Source: an uncultured Collinsella sp. (GTDB taxonomy: Bacteria; Actinomycetota; Coriobacteriia; Coriobacteriales; Coriobacteriaceae). Taken from it: 6,759 nt of DNA. The position numbers and the translations under genes were made by a program. Positions 4,980 to 6,759 of this stretch are shown here, piece by piece. Each line of letters opens with the position of its first letter. The first letter of the stretch is position 1. The stretch covers positions 1 through 6,759 of the forward strand of contig CABUGR010000053.1 in NCBI GenBank assembly GCA_902491135.1, read 5' to 3'. Under the pieces are notes generated by a model that was given only the letters and a program-made list of their open reading frames with translations, did not search any database and was not told the DNA's origin.

Positions 4980-6759
4980 ATGAAAAGATTCGTCCCCCGC
5001 CTTGCGTTAACCGCCGCGCTGCTTGCCGGCGTGCTCACTGGCGCACCCAGCCTCGCCCTTGCGAGCGATCTGCCCCAAGCGATCTATGGCACCGTGACCG
5101 TCATGCACACCAACGACATCCACGGCAGCTACAAGTACAGCCACAACGCAAGCAAGGGCACGGGCACCATTGGCTTTGACGGACTGGCGGTTCTCTATAG
5201 CGCCCAAAACAACGCCCCCGACTTTCTGCTCGATGCAGGCGACACCTTCCACGGCCAGTCCTTTGCCACCATGAGCGAGGGCAAGAGCATCGCCGAGCTC
5301 ATGGACACCTTTTATGCGAACGGCTACGACGCGACCACACCGGGCAACCACGACTGGAGCTACGGCGCGGACAAGCTCCGCACCATGACCGGCTACAGCA
5401 CCACCGGCACGCCCTTCGCCATACTCTGTGCGAATGCAACGTCTTCGAACGGCGTATGGAGCTCGAGCATCACCAAGACGCTCAACCGCACTTGGAAGGA
5501 CGACGAGGACAGTTCCACGTTTAACTACAAGATTAAGGTCGGCGTCATCGGAGCCATGGATGAGTCGCTGGGCTCCTCGCTGCGCGCGGACCTGGTCGAG
5601 GGCACGTCGTTCTCGGGTGCGGCGGACGCCATCAATGCCGAGGCCAAGCGACTGCGCGAGGATGAGGGCTGCAACGTTGTCGTTTGTATCGCACATACGC
5701 TCAACGCCAAGGCCTTTGCCGCACAGCTCAATGGCGTCGATGCCCTGGTCGCAGGCCACAAGCACATCAACTTAAACGAGAACGTAACGGGGGCCGATGG
5801 CAAGCCGGTCCGCGTCGTCGAGGCGGGCAGCGCCTTTGCCGAGGTTGGTCTGCTTTCCATTCCCTATGAGTACGACACCAAGGGTACCGAAACCACCAAC
5901 GACGACATAGTGACAGTCTCCGCAGGCGGCAGCGCCGAGACGCTCTACGCCGCCAAGGACGTCGACGACCTTTTGGCAGACCCTAACAACCAGAACATCC
6001 TTGATGAGGTCCGCAACAACAAAATCAAGCCGCTCGACGACGCCTTTGAAATCGAATCGAACAAGGTACTCGGCACATCCACCGCCAACTATTTCTATGG
6101 CGAGGACGCGGCGGGCACGCACGGCTGGGAAATGGTGCGCACTACCGATTTCCGCCCCAGCGAAGCAGGCGACACCACTAAAGCCCAGACCATCGGACAT
6201 GTGATCTGCGGCTCCTATCTTAATTTGACGGGCGCGGACCTTGCTATTGAGAACGCGGGCGGCATCCGCGGCGGCATCGCGGCGGGAGACGTAACCGCCG
6301 GCAACGTCATTGCCATCTCGCCCTACGGCAACACCGTGGAAACCTGGACCATGACCGGTGCGGACTTCCTCGCGGCGCTTGAGCACTCGCTGCAGATCAG
6401 CGACGATTGCAACGACAGCTACGAGCTTCAGCAAGCCTATGTGGCAGCCGGCCACACCGAGCAGGAAGCCCAGGACATGTACAAGTGGCCCGACGACTCC
6501 GGCAGCGTTCTTTCCTTTGGCGGCATCAACGTAACAATCGACTGGACGCAGTCTGAAGGCAAGCGCATCGTGAGTGCCACGCTCACCAAGGACGGCAGCA
6601 CGCTCGACCCCGCCAAGACCTATACCGTCGCCACCAACAACTACATTATCACCAACACGACCGACTTCCCCACCTTCGCAAGCGCCACCAAGCACACCGA
6701 GTGGGGCACCTGCGAGTCAGCGCTGAGGGCACTGATTGGGCAGAATGGCTGGGAGAACA
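4980..6759 (+). CDS. Exported UshA-like metallophosphatase/5'-nucleotidase (3' end outside window)
   Basis: A secreted or surface enzyme expected to hydrolyse nucleotides (or related phosphoesters) to nucleosides and phosphate with a two-metal centre. 593 residues are visible and no stop occurs before the right edge. Residues 1-28 are a Sec signal peptide (MKRF, hydrophobic core, likely cleavage after LALA-28). The metallophosphatase domain (about 38-290) shows HTNDIHG (43-49; Asp46 and His48), DAGDTFHGQ (85-93; Asp88), GNHDW (122-126; Asn123, His124), IAHT (His239) and GHKH (His260, His262). The 5_nucleotid_C domain (about 360-580) shows ENAGGIRGGI (424 onward) and SPYGNTVETW (447 onward), which form the nucleotide-binding pocket in UshA. 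AAGGAG (4968-4973) lies 6 nt before ATG 4980. The gene follows the importer terminator closely and no clear promoter is seen between. The family motif GGDGY near the end is replaced by NTTDFPTF. Any wall anchor or extra C-terminal domain would be beyond the window. Exact substrate is uncertain. Confidence 0.93.
   Translation, partial: MKRFVPRLALTAALLAGVLTGAPSLALASDLPQAIYGTVTVMHTNDIHGSYKYSHNASKGTGTIGFDGLAVLYSAQNNAPDFLLDAGDTFHGQSFATMSEGKSIAELMDTFYANGYDATTPGNHDWSYGADKLRTMTGYSTTGTPFAILCANATSSNGVWSSSITKTLNRTWKDDEDSSTFNYKIKVGVIGAMDESLGSSLRADLVEGTSFSGAADAINAEAKRLREDEGCNVVVCIAHTLNAKAFAAQLNGVDALVAGHKHINLNENVTGADGKPVRVVEAGSAFAEVGLLSIPYEYDTKGTETTNDDIVTVSAGGSAETLYAAKDVDDLLADPNNQNILDEVRNNKIKPLDDAFEIESNKVLGTSTANYFYGEDAAGTHGWEMVRTTDFRPSEAGDTTKAQTIGHVICGSYLNLTGADLAIENAGGIRGGIAAGDVTAGNVIAISPYGNTVETWTMTGADFLAALEHSLQISDDCNDSYELQQAYVAAGHTEQEAQDMYKWPDDSGSVLSFGGINVTIDWTQSEGKRIVSATLTKDGSTLDPAKTYTVATNNYIITNTTDFPTFASATKHTEWGTCESALRALIGQNGWEN

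Noticed and set aside
5007..6695. Minus-strand open frames opposite the nucleotidase gene
   Set aside because: They are shadows: the + strand frame carries every metallophosphatase motif and runs unbroken to the window edge.
1..6759. Mobile element, prophage or defence system
   Set aside because: No transposase, integrase, attachment site, phage gene or defence domain was found; the gene set is ordinary housekeeping, regulation and transport.

Overview
The window looks like a piece of chromosome from a high-GC, Gram-positive gut actinobacterium of the Coriobacteriia type (Collinsella or a close relative). This is inferred from the GC-rich third codon positions, strong AGGAGG-type ribosome binding sites, a lipoprotein-anchored ABC binding protein and the gene types. 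No species-level marker was tested. All supported genes lie on the + strand.

Layout. (1) 1-788: the C-terminal part of asparaginyl-tRNA synthetase (asnS), cut by the left edge and closed by a strong intrinsic terminator at 837-870. (2) 1047-1832: a 261-residue WYL-type transcriptional regulator, preceded by a tandem 11-nt repeat and followed directly by 21-bp tandem repeats. (3) 1922-4907: a three-gene ABC importer with a recognisable promoter and short leader. It encodes a substrate-binding lipoprotein of the TrpX/ABC_sub_bind type (2013-2993), a polytopic permease (3197-4120) and an ATPase (4113-4907, overlapping the permease by 8 nt). A GC-rich imperfect hairpin separates the binding-protein gene from the permease gene. 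A 16-bp perfect hairpin with a T-run closes the operon at 4916-4957. (4) 4980 to the right edge: an exported UshA-like metallophosphatase/5'-nucleotidase, with 593 residues visible and no stop codon before the edge.

How the genes fit together. The importer is self-contained, with binding protein, membrane channel and motor, and belongs to the family whose studied streptococcal members import tryptophan or other aromatic amino acids. Its substrate here cannot be read from the sequence. The WYL regulator just upstream, on the same strand and with no visible terminator between, is a plausible local regulator of the importer, but this is inference. The nucleotidase would release nucleosides and phosphate outside the membrane. 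It is separated from the importer by the terminator, so a functional link is not shown.

I do not see a clearly new biological system. The points most worth a second look are the regulatory sequences: repeats around the WYL gene, the hairpins in the importer operon, and the missing obvious promoter for the nucleotidase. The atypical C-terminal motif of the nucleotidase is also worth checking.
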